From: Magnetococcus marinus MC-1 | GTDB taxonomy: Bacteria; Pseudomonadota; Magnetococcia; Magnetococcales; Magnetococcaceae | DNA: 64,000 nucleotides | Direction of reading: 5' to 3' | NCBI RefSeq assembly: GCF_000014865.1 | Contig: NC_008576.1 | Span: 3,625,001 to 3,689,000, forward strand | Shown: positions 27,001 to 35,273 of the stretch, in pieces | Position numbering within the stretch: position 1 is the stretch's first letter | How the letters are laid out: every line of letters starts with the position of its first letter | Position numbers and translations under genes: made by a program | The notes under the pieces: generated by a model | The model's input: the letters and a program-made list of their open reading frames with translations, nothing else | Told to the model about the DNA's origin: nothing | The model's database searches: none

Positions 27001-27996
27001 ACAGAACTTTTCATTGACGTAGGTAATGTTTCCGGTGGCATCAGCAATGCTGACAATGGCATGCTGATCCATCGCAAACTTCTGAAACGCCAACTGCTTG
27101 ATCGCGGCCTCTAAGGATAAGCCATTACGACGCTGCCGCAAAAAGCTCCACACCACCAACCCTGCCAGCAACAACGTCCCCATGAACAGGAGCAATCGGT
27201 AGTGACTGGATTTTTGTTGATGCTGGCTGTAGAGCTGCATGTAGCGCTCTTCTAAAACACCCAATTGCGCATTGAGATCGGTCTGCTCAATCCCTTGCAA
27301 AATTTCTTTTAGATCATCCTCATAGTGCAAAATAGCCTGGGCATAGCGAACCATGGTGATTATTCCACGCCGTTGCCTCGTATCCAGCGTTAAAGCACTG
27401 GCCATGACTTGCTCAAGCAGTGCATGAACACCTGCCCGATCACGCAGTGGGGTGCCATGTGCCATGGTGATAAATGCCGCCATCACCTCATCCAACAGTG
27501 GGTGTAATACAGCATCGCCTTGCTGCATCCGTAATTGAGCCAAGCTCTCTGACCATGCATTGGGAAAATAGTCGAGAAAGTTGTTCAATAAAGCCCGGTG
27601 GGATTTAAAATTCTCCACATACGCCTGATTGAGCGCTAGCATCCGCTTAAGCGGGGTCAACGCCTCGTCAATCCCGGGGCTCTCATACACCCCCAACATC
27701 GTTTCGAGCTGTTTGACATCCCGCTTTAGCCGCTGCACAACAGCCACCAGCGGGTCAAAATGGGGATAGAGCCGCGCATCCGTGCGGATAATGCGCTCTC
27801 CCATCTGCATAATATCCTGCTTAACCAGGGAAAAATGGTTGAGTGTCTGCATATGCTGTTGAACATTCACCCCCAATCCCAACAGGTAGAGTGCGGGTAA
27901 CATCATCACCAAGGCAACCACGGCCAGCAGGCCCAATTTAGCGGCACGTGACTGCGGGAACAGAGCAAAAATAAAAGTACGCAGTGGTGACAGCAT
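24085..27996 (-). CDS. Hybrid histidine kinase (two PAS, HisKA, HATPase, two REC, Hpt)
   Basis: This 1303-residue membrane kinase has helices near 18-40 and 270-290 flanking a helical sensor. Two PAS domains follow (with YVNEKFCLVSGY and INKQAERMLGW). The HisKA box [14 protein letters not shown] has its His near residue 573, followed by HATPase with GGRGLGLAI. The first REC is diverged (LLADGS, LLDSSMVDAQG) and the second is canonical (LLVEDN, LVLMDIQMPVMDG). The Hpt domain has AHTLKGVAVSLG. The gene begins two bases after the peroxidase stop, with GGAG upstream, and its end overlaps the REC-HD-GYP gene. Confidence 0.93.
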   Translation of the reverse strand: MLSPLRTFIFALFPQSRAAKLGLLAVVALVMMLPALYLLGLGVNVQQHMQTLNHFSLVKQDIMQMGERIIRTDARLYPHFDPLVAVVQRLKRDVKQLETMLGVYESPGIDEALTPLKRMLALNQAYVENFKSHRALLNNFLDYFPNAWSESLAQLRMQQGDAVLHPLLDEVMAAFITMAHGTPLRDRAGVHALLEQVMASALTLDTRQRRGIITMVRYAQAILHYEDDLKEILQGIEQTDLNAQLGVLEERYMQLYSQHQQKSSHYRLLLFMGTLLLAGLVVWSFLRQRRNGLSLEAAIKQLAFQKFAMDQHAIVSIADATGNITYVNEKFCLVSGYAESELLGNNHRVLSSGHHGATFFQEMWHTIEQGNVWHGELKNRAKEGGFFWVASTIVPFLDSQGKPYQYISIRTDITQRKRVEEQHEKQKIFLQGITDAMGEGLFAVDREGACIFINKQAERMLGWSAEEIHLKKMQGLIHASTRIADAYQWPALRSMDEAAPARSEDEHFINRSGQMFPVSMVAVPLEEGERIVGSVVVFQDISVRKQQEQVLQGAVRAADQANRAKSDFLANMSHEIRTPMNAILGMSHLAIRTSNDPRQRAYLQKIHGAAQSLLHIINDILDFAKVEAGKMEMEMVPFNLDEVLDTLATLTSVKADEKGLALIFRRHLDLPQRVVGDALRLNQILLNLTGNAVKFTEQGSVVVNVEKVQQQGDQIVLRFSVQDTGIGMDESQIQQLFVAFEQADSSITRRYGGRGLGLAICKQLVNLMAGELSVQSTPEVGSCFTFTVPFTVVQEQVVDAIVPQGIRGRVVLLADGSALARRVVAEMLKHMGCDVLEAEQVEQLLTALQAKIGPDMVLLDSSMVDAQGAHAYAAIRQADAGGACPVLVMHTHGDREQVLAWMAKDKQLGHVQKPLTPSRLLEGMVQLLVDEGRVTGLSGETDVIARYKPLLTGANILLVEDNGVNQEVAFELLSMVGVEVTVADNGSQALSFLEQASFDLVLMDIQMPVMDGYAATQAIRQNMSLTLPIIAMTATVMEADQARALAVGMNGHVSKPIEPHKLYEMLLRWLPSKGEPSRAVARLRLPGDETEPDVTLPEQLPGINIPLGVQRLVGNKSLYLTLLQRFYQDQKEIMVQIREGLARKDFNTCMMQAHTLKGVAVSLGALPLAACAGVLETACKQRDERATTQALIPLAQSLSEVMAGLQPLTVEAQTALPERPVGGDSRTAQLYSLLQALVEPLEMRQPKACQPIVAQLQESSLPGSYETPITMLLSHIQRYRMKEAEQLVQTLLQRLAGECTDES

Positions 27997-27998
27997 GC

Positions 27999-28952
27999 TT
28001 ACTCCAACCGGGCGCCGGTGAGGGTTTTTAAAAAGGCCACAATCTTTGCCACATCCTCTGGAGGGATCTCCCGCCCCAATTGATAACGCCCCATCACCTC
28101 CACCGCGTCTTCCAGTGTTTTGGCTGAGCCATCATGAAAATAGGGGGCCGTCAGGGCCACATTGCGTAGAGAGGGAACTTTAAACTCATAGCGGTGTTCT
28201 TCGCGGCGGGTATGGTTATAGCGGCCATAATCGGCTAGGGTAACCTCGCCTCGATCGCGAAAATAGTTTCCCATCACACCCATTTTTTCATAAAAATTGC
28301 CCCCCACCCCACGACCTTGGTGGCAAGCACTGCACCCATACCCCTTAAACAGGCTGTACCCCTGCTTCTCGCGCAAAGTCAGGGCATCTTCTTGCCCTTT
28401 CAACCAACGATCAAAGCGCCCATTGGGGGTAATGAGGCTGCGTTCAAAATGGACGATGGCATCTTTAATGTTGGCGACGCTCATGCCATCGGTATAAAGG
28501 AGCGCAAACTGGCGAAGGTAATCGGCATTTTGTCGTAGCTTGGGCAGCACCTTATCCCAAGAGCTATTCATTTCATGGGTAGCAAATAGGGGAAAGTCGA
28601 TTTGGGCCATCAAATCTTCGGCCCGGCCATCCCACATTTGTGCAAAGTTGAGGCTACTATTAAAGACGGTTGGCGTATTGACGAGCCCTTCTCTACCCAA
28701 CACGCCCACCGAGCGAACCTGGCCATCCATTCCCCCCTGTTCCAAGGGGTGACACGTTGCACACGAAACAGTGTTGTCCTCAGAAAATCGGGGATCATGA
28801 AACAGTTGGCCCCCCAACTGTGCTTTATCGGTCTGCCAATCTTGCCCATCAGGGATAGGGGCCAACGGCTCTTGCGCCGCCGCCAACGAAGAGAGTGCAA
28901 ACATGCACCACAGGAGCAACCCAACCCCCCATTTACGCGCAAACCACTCCAT
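27999..28952 (-). CDS. Diheme cytochrome c peroxidase family protein
   Basis: This 317-residue protein has a signal peptide (about 1-26, ending LAAA) and two c-heme motifs, CATCH at 64-68 and CSACH at 207-211. Conserved blocks include NTPTVFNSSLN, MWDGRAEDL and FKVPSLRNVALTAPYFHDGS, which fit the CcpA/MauG family. Such proteins reduce periplasmic hydrogen peroxide or oxidise protein side chains. It heads a minus-strand operon with the hybrid kinase and REC-HD-GYP gene, which suggests its redox state could be sensed. AAAGG lies upstream of the ATG. Confidence 0.9.
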   Translation of the reverse strand: MEWFARKWGVGLLLWCMFALSSLAAAQEPLAPIPDGQDWQTDKAQLGGQLFHDPRFSEDNTVSCATCHPLEQGGMDGQVRSVGVLGREGLVNTPTVFNSSLNFAQMWDGRAEDLMAQIDFPLFATHEMNSSWDKVLPKLRQNADYLRQFALLYTDGMSVANIKDAIVHFERSLITPNGRFDRWLKGQEDALTLREKQGYSLFKGYGCSACHQGRGVGGNFYEKMGVMGNYFRDRGEVTLADYGRYNHTRREEHRYEFKVPSLRNVALTAPYFHDGSAKTLEDAVEVMGRYQLGREIPPEDVAKIVAFLKTLTGARLE

Positions 28953-29191
28953 GCAATCGCCTTTCTCATTGGTTTAGCAGCGGCCACCAACCCACTGGGA
29001 GCCTTTAACTCTAAACACCTAAGCGATCTCTAGTATACCCCCCTCAGCCACGATGCTCTAGCCTGGAGTGCGACCCCTGCCCGTTAATTCCCGCACACGC
29101 CCCAAACAATGCTCTTTGCCCCGTGCTCCTCTCACCTTAACTCGCCAAGCCAAAAAACTTGGGGCACCCTGCCCTCGCGGCTCGGCTCAAC

Positions 29192-29815
29192 CTAACGCCG
29201 CCATGGTATCATATCCCCCAGCGCACGCATGGGCCGCATAGAGTGGTCCATATCACCCATCTGCATATTCATGGTGCGCATGCCATGATCCATGTTGGCC
29301 ACTGAACCGGTCATGACACCCACCGCGCGGCTCATCTGCCCCACATCCTGACGCATACCCAACACCGAACTGGTCATTTGCGTCACACTGCCCTGCATGA
29401 ATCCCATCTGCTCATTCATCTGCCCAACATGCCCCTGCATGCCACGCATATCCGCAGCCATGCTGGTAATGTGCCCATTCATAGAGAGCATCGCCCCCCG
29501 CATGCTGCCCATATCGCCGCTCATGCTGGTCATCTGCTGGGTCATTTGGGTCATCTGTTTCGACATGTTGGTCATATCATTTTCCATATTCATAATAACC
29601 CGCCACAGATCCCCCCCCACAAGCAGTGCCAACACCCCCACCAAGCCGATCATCCAGTACCATTTATGTTGACGTTTGGCCTCTAGCTGTAAACGCCACT
29701 CATAGGTTTTTTTCACCAACTGCTCACGGGCTTCATTATCCGCACGCAGGCTTTCAAACCCTTTTTGCAGCGTCTCAATTAAGTGCTGCATATCTTTATT
29801 ATCATCGTTTTCCAT
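29192..29815 (-). CDS. Membrane-anchored methionine-heptad coiled-coil protein
   Basis: This 207-residue protein has a charged N terminus (1-50), one membrane helix at about 52-70, then a long soluble rod. From residue 77 to 196 a Met stands at every seventh position, 18 times without a break. The other core position (81, 88, 95 onward) is Met, Val or Ile. This is an ideal a/d coiled coil with an almost all-Met core. No known family is recognised. The orientation of the rod cannot be settled from sequence. Possible roles are a structural spacer, an oxidation-sensitive rod or copper binding; all are inference. GGGG precedes the ATG at 29815. Confidence 0.8.
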   Translation of the reverse strand: MENDDNKDMQHLIETLQKGFESLRADNEAREQLVKKTYEWRLQLEAKRQHKWYWMIGLVGVLALLVGGDLWRVIMNMENDMTNMSKQMTQMTQQMTSMSGDMGSMRGAMLSMNGHITSMAADMRGMQGHVGQMNEQMGFMQGSVTQMTSSVLGMRQDVGQMSRAVGVMTGSVANMDHGMRTMNMQMGDMDHSMRPMRALGDMIPWRR

Positions 29816-29945
29816 AATCTTACCCCAACTTTAAGAAGTTTATTATTTTATTGCGTCAAATTTATATAGCACATCTCTATATAATTAATAATTTATTATT
29901 TTTAACTAAGCGACATTCATAGCCTGTCACCTGATGGCTCATAAA

Positions 29946-29978
29946 AAAAGGGCACCCTCAAAACAAGGATACCCTTTT
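29946..29978 (-). terminator. Terminator of the cold-shock gene
   Basis: A 12-pair stem (two G-U pairs) on the minus strand is followed by seven T. It lies about 90 bases beyond the cold-shock stop at 30071. Confidence 0.75.
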
Positions 29979-30070
29979 AAAGTCAATCAACGGGGGTATG
30001 CCCCCCCCATCGCTCATTTAGTTACACAACCGCAGAGATTGGCATTACGCCAAATGCCTGCCAGGGCCGA

Positions 30071-30280
30071 TCACACGCCTGTAACATTCTCTGCTTGAAG
30101 GCCCTTTTTCCCCTGCACCGTGTCAAACTCCACCTTTTGCCCCTGTGTCAGGGTGCGAAAACCAGAGCCTTGTATGGCACTGAAGTGGACGAACACATCG
30201 GAGCCATCTTCCCGCGAGATAAATCCGTAACCCTTTTGTTCGTTGAAAAATTTGACGGTACCTACTTCACGCTTTGACAT
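30071..30280 (-). CDS. CspA-family cold-shock protein
   Basis: This 69-residue OB-fold protein carries the RNA-binding motifs KGYGFI (RNP1) and VFVHFSAI (RNP2) and begins with the typical GTVKFFNEQ. It is a single-stranded nucleic-acid chaperone. The gene stands alone with its own terminator; the region upstream is about 190 bases of non-coding DNA that could form a structured 5' leader, as in other csp genes (inference). Confidence 0.97.
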   Translation of the reverse strand: MSKREVGTVKFFNEQKGYGFISREDGSDVFVHFSAIQGSGFRTLTQGQKVEFDTVQGKKGLQAENVTGV

Positions 30281-30536
30281 GAGAACAACCCACTTACCAT
30301 TTTGTGATTCCCGGCCCTTGCCAACTGGTACAGAAACCCATCCATGTGGGCACCAGAGCGATGGACCACCGCCTCAGTTGCAGCCACCCCAGCGTGACAG
30401 ACAACCCCCGAAAGGCATGATAAAACATCTATAGCACATTCACGCAAACAATCACCAGACATAATTCAAAGTTATAGGATTTCTTTTTTTAACACCTTGC
30501 CAGCCAACTTAGCTAACCAATGGACCTTTATAATAA

Positions 30537-30570
30537 AACCCAATGTCCCTCAATCATGAACATTGGGCTT
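30537..30570 (-). terminator. Second, downstream hairpin after the superoxide reductase gene
   Basis: The arms AACCCAATGT and ACATTGGGCTT enclose a 13-base loop. On the minus strand TTTTATTA follows. No gene lies between it and the hairpin at 30659-30701, so it looks like a back-up terminator. Confidence 0.6.
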
Positions 30571-30658
30571 AACCCTTATGGGCCATGCGCCCAATCAACC
30601 GACCCTATGATCATCTTTCTGTCACAATAAATTATGCGTTAAACCACTCTAAAACACT

Positions 30659-30701
30659 AAAAAAAAGCGGTTTCCCCCGCTTCCGGGCAAAACCGCTTTT
30701 A
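30659..30701 (-). terminator. Terminator of the superoxide reductase gene
   Basis: The stem AAAAGCGGTTT / AAACCGCTTTT has a GC-rich inner loop and is followed by T-rich sequence on the minus strand, about 50 bases past the stop at 30750. Confidence 0.8.
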
Positions 30702-30749
30702 AAGAACCTTACTGCCCTGCCTCTATTTGCAACAGGGCTGCTGACAGGC

Positions 30750-31142
30750 TTACTCGGTAACACTCACTTCGACCGGATCACACTCCCACAGACCATGTTT
30801 GGTACAGTAAGAGAGTGCGGTAAGGCGCATTTTGGAACCCGAAGGCACCACATTAAAGGTCACTTCAGCTTGACCCTTAGCACCGGTGCCGCCCAGAGCA
30901 CCCGCCACAAAGTTGGCTTCGGCCAACAAAGTCGTGCCATTGAACAGTTGGATCGACTTAATGTAGTGGTCGGTGTCGTCGGGATGGCTGTACTCATTAC
31001 CCATACGCACGTTCACAGCAAACTTCTCCCCAGCCTTGGCCGAACTGGCACAGGTAATAAAGGGAGAGTGACGATCAATATAGTCCTTCTTAGCTTCTTT
31101 ATCGACTTCAGAGATATCGACATAACGGCTGATATTTGGCAT
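30750..31142 (-). CDS. Superoxide reductase (class II, neelaredoxin-like)
   Basis: This 130-residue protein has the complete iron site of the family: His25 in RHSPF, His53 and His59 in HPDDTDHYI, Cys113 and His116 in CTKHGLWE. There is no N-terminal desulforedoxin domain, so it is the one-iron type. It reduces superoxide to peroxide without making oxygen. The usual Glu-Lys pair before the first His is Asp23-Arg24 here. The start is the ATG at 31142 with AAGGAG six bases upstream; longer starts lack support. No signal peptide is present, so it acts in the cytoplasm. Confidence 0.88.
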   Translation of the reverse strand: MPNISRYVDISEVDKEAKKDYIDRHSPFITCASSAKAGEKFAVNVRMGNEYSHPDDTDHYIKSIQLFNGTTLLAEANFVAGALGGTGAKGQAEVTFNVVPSGSKMRLTALSYCTKHGLWECDPVEVSVTE

Positions 31143-31465
31143 GCTTCGCTCCTTAGTTAGGAATGATATGGTTAAAAAAACGGTCGACCGGTACGCAAGG
31201 CGTTCACCTGCCCGATTTCGAGAATCCATCATACTCACACTGTGGAACCGATTCGGTTCCATTTAGCAACTCGCCTATTCAGATAGCATCGTTTACCAAA
31301 AGTTGCACATGTTTTTTATATTTTTGCCAACCCTTCGGCCAATCAAGCCCACGCAAAACCTGCATGCCCCCCATAGAGGCGCCTTTTTCCATGAAGAAAT
31401 GGATATAGCCATGGAGACCTAACAAAGCGGCTCTACGCGTGTTGGGGCATCTGCTAAAACATCCC
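31143..31465. other. Intergenic region
   Basis: About 320 bases lie between a kinase stop and the superoxide reductase start. A 37-codon minus-strand frame (31279-31392) is present without a ribosome site and is not called. No terminator is obvious after the kinase. Confidence 0.4.
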
Positions 31466-34400
31466 CTATGGGGCTAGCCGCGCATAGGTTTGGATGGCCT
31501 CTAACAAAATTTTCTTTTTGATTGGCTTGGTCAAATGCGCCACACAACCCGCCTGCAAACTACGCGCTTGGTCCCCCTCCAACGCATGGGCCGTTAAAGC
31601 CACAATGGGGCAAGGGGGCCGCTGTTGGGCCCCCAACTCTGCCAAAATGGCGCGGGTGGCACTATAGCCATCCATCACCGGCATCTGCACATCCATGAGA
31701 ATCAGGTTAAAATCAGTCCCCTCTTCTATAAGCTGTAGAGCCTGTTGACCATCCTCCACCATCACTAAATCATGGGGGGAATTGCGCAAATAGGCCTGTA
31801 TGAGCATGCGATTATCAACGGCATCTTCAGCAAGCAGTACCCTAACCCCTTGGTTCAAACGGCGCTTCACCTGCTGCTGGGACGACGCAGGGGCCAACGC
31901 CGCCGCACGTAACGGTAAACGAATCTGAAAGATGGCCCCAACGTCCACCTGACTGCTAACCTGGATCTGCCCTTGCATCAAAATAACCAACTTTTTACAG
32001 ATCGCCAAGCCCAGACCGCTGCCCCCAAACCGGCGGGTCATGCTGCTATCCCCCTGGGAAAACCGCTCAAACACCTCGTCCAAGTGGTAATCGGGTATGC
32101 CCATGCCACTATCACTGACCGCATAACAGAGCTGCTGCGCCCCCTCCGCGCCCTCAACCGTCAGCGACAAACGAATAAACCCTTGCTGGGTAAATTTTAA
32201 GGCGTTGGAGAGCAGATTAAGCAATACCTGCTTGATGCGCACCGAATCCCCCAAGACCCGCTCAGGCACCCCCTCCTGAATCTCGCAACTCAGGGTCAGT
32301 CCCTTAGCCTCAGCCGCTAGGGAGATGATGCCAGACACCTCATCCAACAACGCCTGTGGCGCAAAAGGCTCGTCCAGCAACTTGAGCTGGCCCTCGTCTA
32401 ATTTGGTTAAATCAAGAATATTATTGATCAAACTAAGCAGCGTATCCCCCGCCTTCTGTAACTTTTCCAGATAGTGTTTTTGCTCGGCATTGACATCGGT
32501 TTCTAACAACAGCTCGGCCATGCCCACCACCAAGTTCATAGGGGTGCGGATCTCATGACTCATGACCGCCAAAAAATCCCCCTTAGCATGGGTGGCGCAA
32601 TCGGCCTCCTCCACCGCCTTGCGCAACTTCAGCTCGGTCTGTTTGAGGTCTGTGATGTTTTCATGAATCACCAACGCCCCTTGCAGATCCTCACGCCCCT
32701 CACCATCGCGTGTTACAAAGGGCACGCCTCTCACATTAAAGTGAATCGCCTCACCCTCTGCTTCCATGGTATAGCTGGCCTGTTGCAAGGGCATCGGCTC
32801 ACCCTTAGCCAGCGCCAAAAAGCTCTCTGCCAACAGCGAACCCGCCACCCCCGGATGCTCTCGGATAGAAACCCCCATCAACGAGCCCCCGGCAAAACGG
32901 CCAAACGTGCTTTGATGCGCGGAGTTGACATCCCTCACCACGCCGCTGGTATCCAAAATAAGCAGCGGGGTCGGTACCGACTCAAAAATGGTGCGGTATT
33001 TAAGCTCAGACGCCTTTAACGCCGTCTGGTTGAGTACCCGCTGGCTGATGTCGATAAAGGTTACCACCGCACCCACCAGCTCCCCGTTTTGCTGAATGGG
33101 ATGCGACCAAAATTCGGTACTAAAAAAGCTACCATCCGCCCGCCGAAACAGCTCTCCTTCAGCGTGGTTGGGCAGGCCCGTTTTTAAAATTTGACTAATC
33201 GGGCAGCTCCCCTTCCCCCGCCGTACAAATTGGGAGGAACAACAACTGACAATTTCCAGCATCGGCTTACCCAATAGCTGACGATCATCCCTATAGCCCA
33301 TCATGCGCAAGCAAGCTGGGTTAGCAAAGATAAAGTTCCCCTGCAAATCCAGACCAAACAGACCCTCCCCCGTTGACGCTAAAATCAGCCGTAACCGGCT
33401 TTCGCTCTCCTGCAACGCCTGCGCCGCACGGTCTTGCTCCGTAATGTCGGTTAAAACACAGTGCGTCTTAACCAACCGACCCGAGCGGTCCCGACTCACC
33501 TGCCCATTGATGGAAACTTTAAGGGCTCGACCATCGGCACAGCGCAGCTCATAGTGCAAATCTTGAACATAACCTGCTTGTAAAAAGGCCTCAAATTTTT
33601 TGGCAACCTCCTGCTCTTGGCCCACCACCAGAAACTCAAACAGGGAGTGATCCAATACTTGCGAAAGCTCATAACCGGTTTTCTTCAACCATGCCTGGTT
33701 GACATTTTGAATCACCCCTTCCGTATTGAGCGATTGATAGGCTATCGGTGCATTTTCATAGAGTTGACGAAATCTAACCTCACTGGCAATGAGCTTTTCA
33801 TGGGTATGCCGCGCCTCGCTCACATCCATCACCATACCCTGCACCAACAGTGGCAGCCCCTGCTCATCACACACCAAACGGGCCACATCGCGCACCCAAA
33901 TAAGCTGACCGTCTTGACGCACCATACGGTACTCGACCTGCATCGGACGTTTGTGCTTTTTGAGCATCTGTCGCGCGTGCTGTAGCGTTTCCCAATCCTC
34001 AGCCCACACATGACGGTTCCACCAAACATCCAGGGGTTCGTCAGCTTGGCACCCCTGCCCCCCCAACAATACCACCGCTTGGGGTGACACATAGTAAGGA
34101 AGTTGTGTGCGGAGATCCTCGGTATAGATGACAGCAGGCATACCCTCAACCAACATAGCCAACCTTTGATGCTGCCACTCCATGCGCCCGGCCACACCCT
34201 TGGCAACCCACAGATAGGCAACGCTCCCCCCGCCTATGAGCAATAACGTTATTGATAAGCCTATTTTTAAGATTCGCTCAAAGGGGGCAAGGACCTCTTG
34301 CACATCCATTTTAGCCACCACCCCCATACGCAGCTTGACCACCGGTGCGTAAGCGATCAAAACCTGCTTACCCCGATAGTCGGTACCCTCCATAAAGCCG

Positions 34401-34822
34401 CTCTCCCCGGCCATGGCACGGGCCATAGCAGGGTGAAGATGGTTGGGGTTTTCCCGAAAGGATGGGGTGACCGCCTGCGTAAAACGGTGTGCCACAATAA
34501 AATGAACGTGACTATGACCAGACTTACGGTAGGCAATAATAAACTCCCCCGTTTGACCAAATCCAATGCTCTTGCCATGGGCATCGCGGATCTGACTTAT
34601 GGTCGCCTCTACCGCACCGGTTGGATAATCATGACGATATGAATGATTGAAATTGGCTACCTCATCAATCAAACGTGCTTGATTGGTGGCCAAATCTTGC
34701 AAATGCGCCTGTTTTTTTGCAAAGCTATCCTGGTACAGCAGTAACAATAGCCCCGCAGCCACGGCCACCACCGCCACCACCATAACCATATACAGCGTAA
34801 GTAGACTGTTACGATGATCCAT
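31466..34822 (-). CDS. Membrane hybrid histidine kinase with cache-like sensor and several PAS domains
   Basis: This protein is 1118 residues. Helices near 9-29 and 187-210 enclose a periplasmic sensor containing GFGQTGEFIIAY and an APVVKLRMGVVAKMD block, as in cache domains. About four PAS domains follow (about 225-720), one carrying the Cys-bearing segment IVSCCSSQF. HisKA is [14 protein letters not shown] with His near 754. HATPase has GGSGLGLAI, and one C-terminal REC has LLAEDAVDNR, LILMDVQMPVMDG and HLTKPIKK. No Hpt domain or response-regulator gene is adjacent. GGGAG lies seven bases before the ATG. Confidence 0.9.
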   Translation of the reverse strand: MDHRNSLLTLYMVMVVAVVAVAAGLLLLLYQDSFAKKQAHLQDLATNQARLIDEVANFNHSYRHDYPTGAVEATISQIRDAHGKSIGFGQTGEFIIAYRKSGHSHVHFIVAHRFTQAVTPSFRENPNHLHPAMARAMAGESGFMEGTDYRGKQVLIAYAPVVKLRMGVVAKMDVQEVLAPFERILKIGLSITLLLIGGGSVAYLWVAKGVAGRMEWQHQRLAMLVEGMPAVIYTEDLRTQLPYYVSPQAVVLLGGQGCQADEPLDVWWNRHVWAEDWETLQHARQMLKKHKRPMQVEYRMVRQDGQLIWVRDVARLVCDEQGLPLLVQGMVMDVSEARHTHEKLIASEVRFRQLYENAPIAYQSLNTEGVIQNVNQAWLKKTGYELSQVLDHSLFEFLVVGQEQEVAKKFEAFLQAGYVQDLHYELRCADGRALKVSINGQVSRDRSGRLVKTHCVLTDITEQDRAAQALQESESRLRLILASTGEGLFGLDLQGNFIFANPACLRMMGYRDDRQLLGKPMLEIVSCCSSQFVRRGKGSCPISQILKTGLPNHAEGELFRRADGSFFSTEFWSHPIQQNGELVGAVVTFIDISQRVLNQTALKASELKYRTIFESVPTPLLILDTSGVVRDVNSAHQSTFGRFAGGSLMGVSIREHPGVAGSLLAESFLALAKGEPMPLQQASYTMEAEGEAIHFNVRGVPFVTRDGEGREDLQGALVIHENITDLKQTELKLRKAVEEADCATHAKGDFLAVMSHEIRTPMNLVVGMAELLLETDVNAEQKHYLEKLQKAGDTLLSLINNILDLTKLDEGQLKLLDEPFAPQALLDEVSGIISLAAEAKGLTLSCEIQEGVPERVLGDSVRIKQVLLNLLSNALKFTQQGFIRLSLTVEGAEGAQQLCYAVSDSGMGIPDYHLDEVFERFSQGDSSMTRRFGGSGLGLAICKKLVILMQGQIQVSSQVDVGAIFQIRLPLRAAALAPASSQQQVKRRLNQGVRVLLAEDAVDNRMLIQAYLRNSPHDLVMVEDGQQALQLIEEGTDFNLILMDVQMPVMDGYSATRAILAELGAQQRPPCPIVALTAHALEGDQARSLQAGCVAHLTKPIKKKILLEAIQTYARLAP

Positions 34823-35273
34823 CCCGACACTCCCACAGATCCATTACACCACCACAGTTTACACCCATCCCCACCTTACCGATATCGGTATAACCACCAG
34901 CGGCGCCCCCAAATCTGCCCTGCGTAGCCACCACTCTAACACATCTCCCCGCCCACCCCTCTCACCAAAAAATCATGCCCGCAAGCGCCCAGCGTGGGCC
35001 GTGTCAGCCACAAAAAAAAACGCCCATGCAACCATGAGCGTTTTGTTAAAATGGAAAACTCCCTAAACAAGCCTGCTTTGCCGGAGTTATGATCCTGCCA
35101 ACCGCACAAAACCGCTCCTCAAAAAATTAAGGCCCCCCTGCGCGCCTACCCTCACCACCGCACAACACGCGCCCCCTCAACCGATGCAGGCGAGCGGACG
35201 AGCAGGGCTATCAACGACCCTCTCACCCTAGGACAGACCGCTGCCCTGGCGATCCAAACGCCCAAAGGGTCGC
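34823..35273. other. Intergenic region, 451 bases
   Basis: Non-coding DNA between two minus-strand genes. It contains the terminator at 35017-35044 and, at the right, some 200 bases beyond the chemoreceptor stop with nothing recognisable. Confidence 0.5.
35017..35044 (-). terminator. Hairpin with long T run downstream of the c-heme chemoreceptor
   Basis: The arms AAAACGCCCATG and CATGAGCGTTTT have one mismatch and a four-base loop. On the minus strand nine or so T follow, a strong rho-independent signal. It is 230 bases past the stop at 35274. Confidence 0.75.

Larger units (their letters stand above)
30281..30749. other. Intergenic region with two hairpins
   Basis: Non-coding DNA lies between the superoxide reductase stop and the cold-shock start, both on the minus strand. 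It holds tandem hairpins at 30659-30701 and 30537-30570, described separately, and the presumed promoter and leader of the cold-shock gene. Confidence 0.6.

Noticed and set aside
31279-31392. 37-codon minus-strand frame MEKGASMGG...
   Set aside because: No ribosome site and no recognisable family. It may be a gene remnant but cannot be supported.
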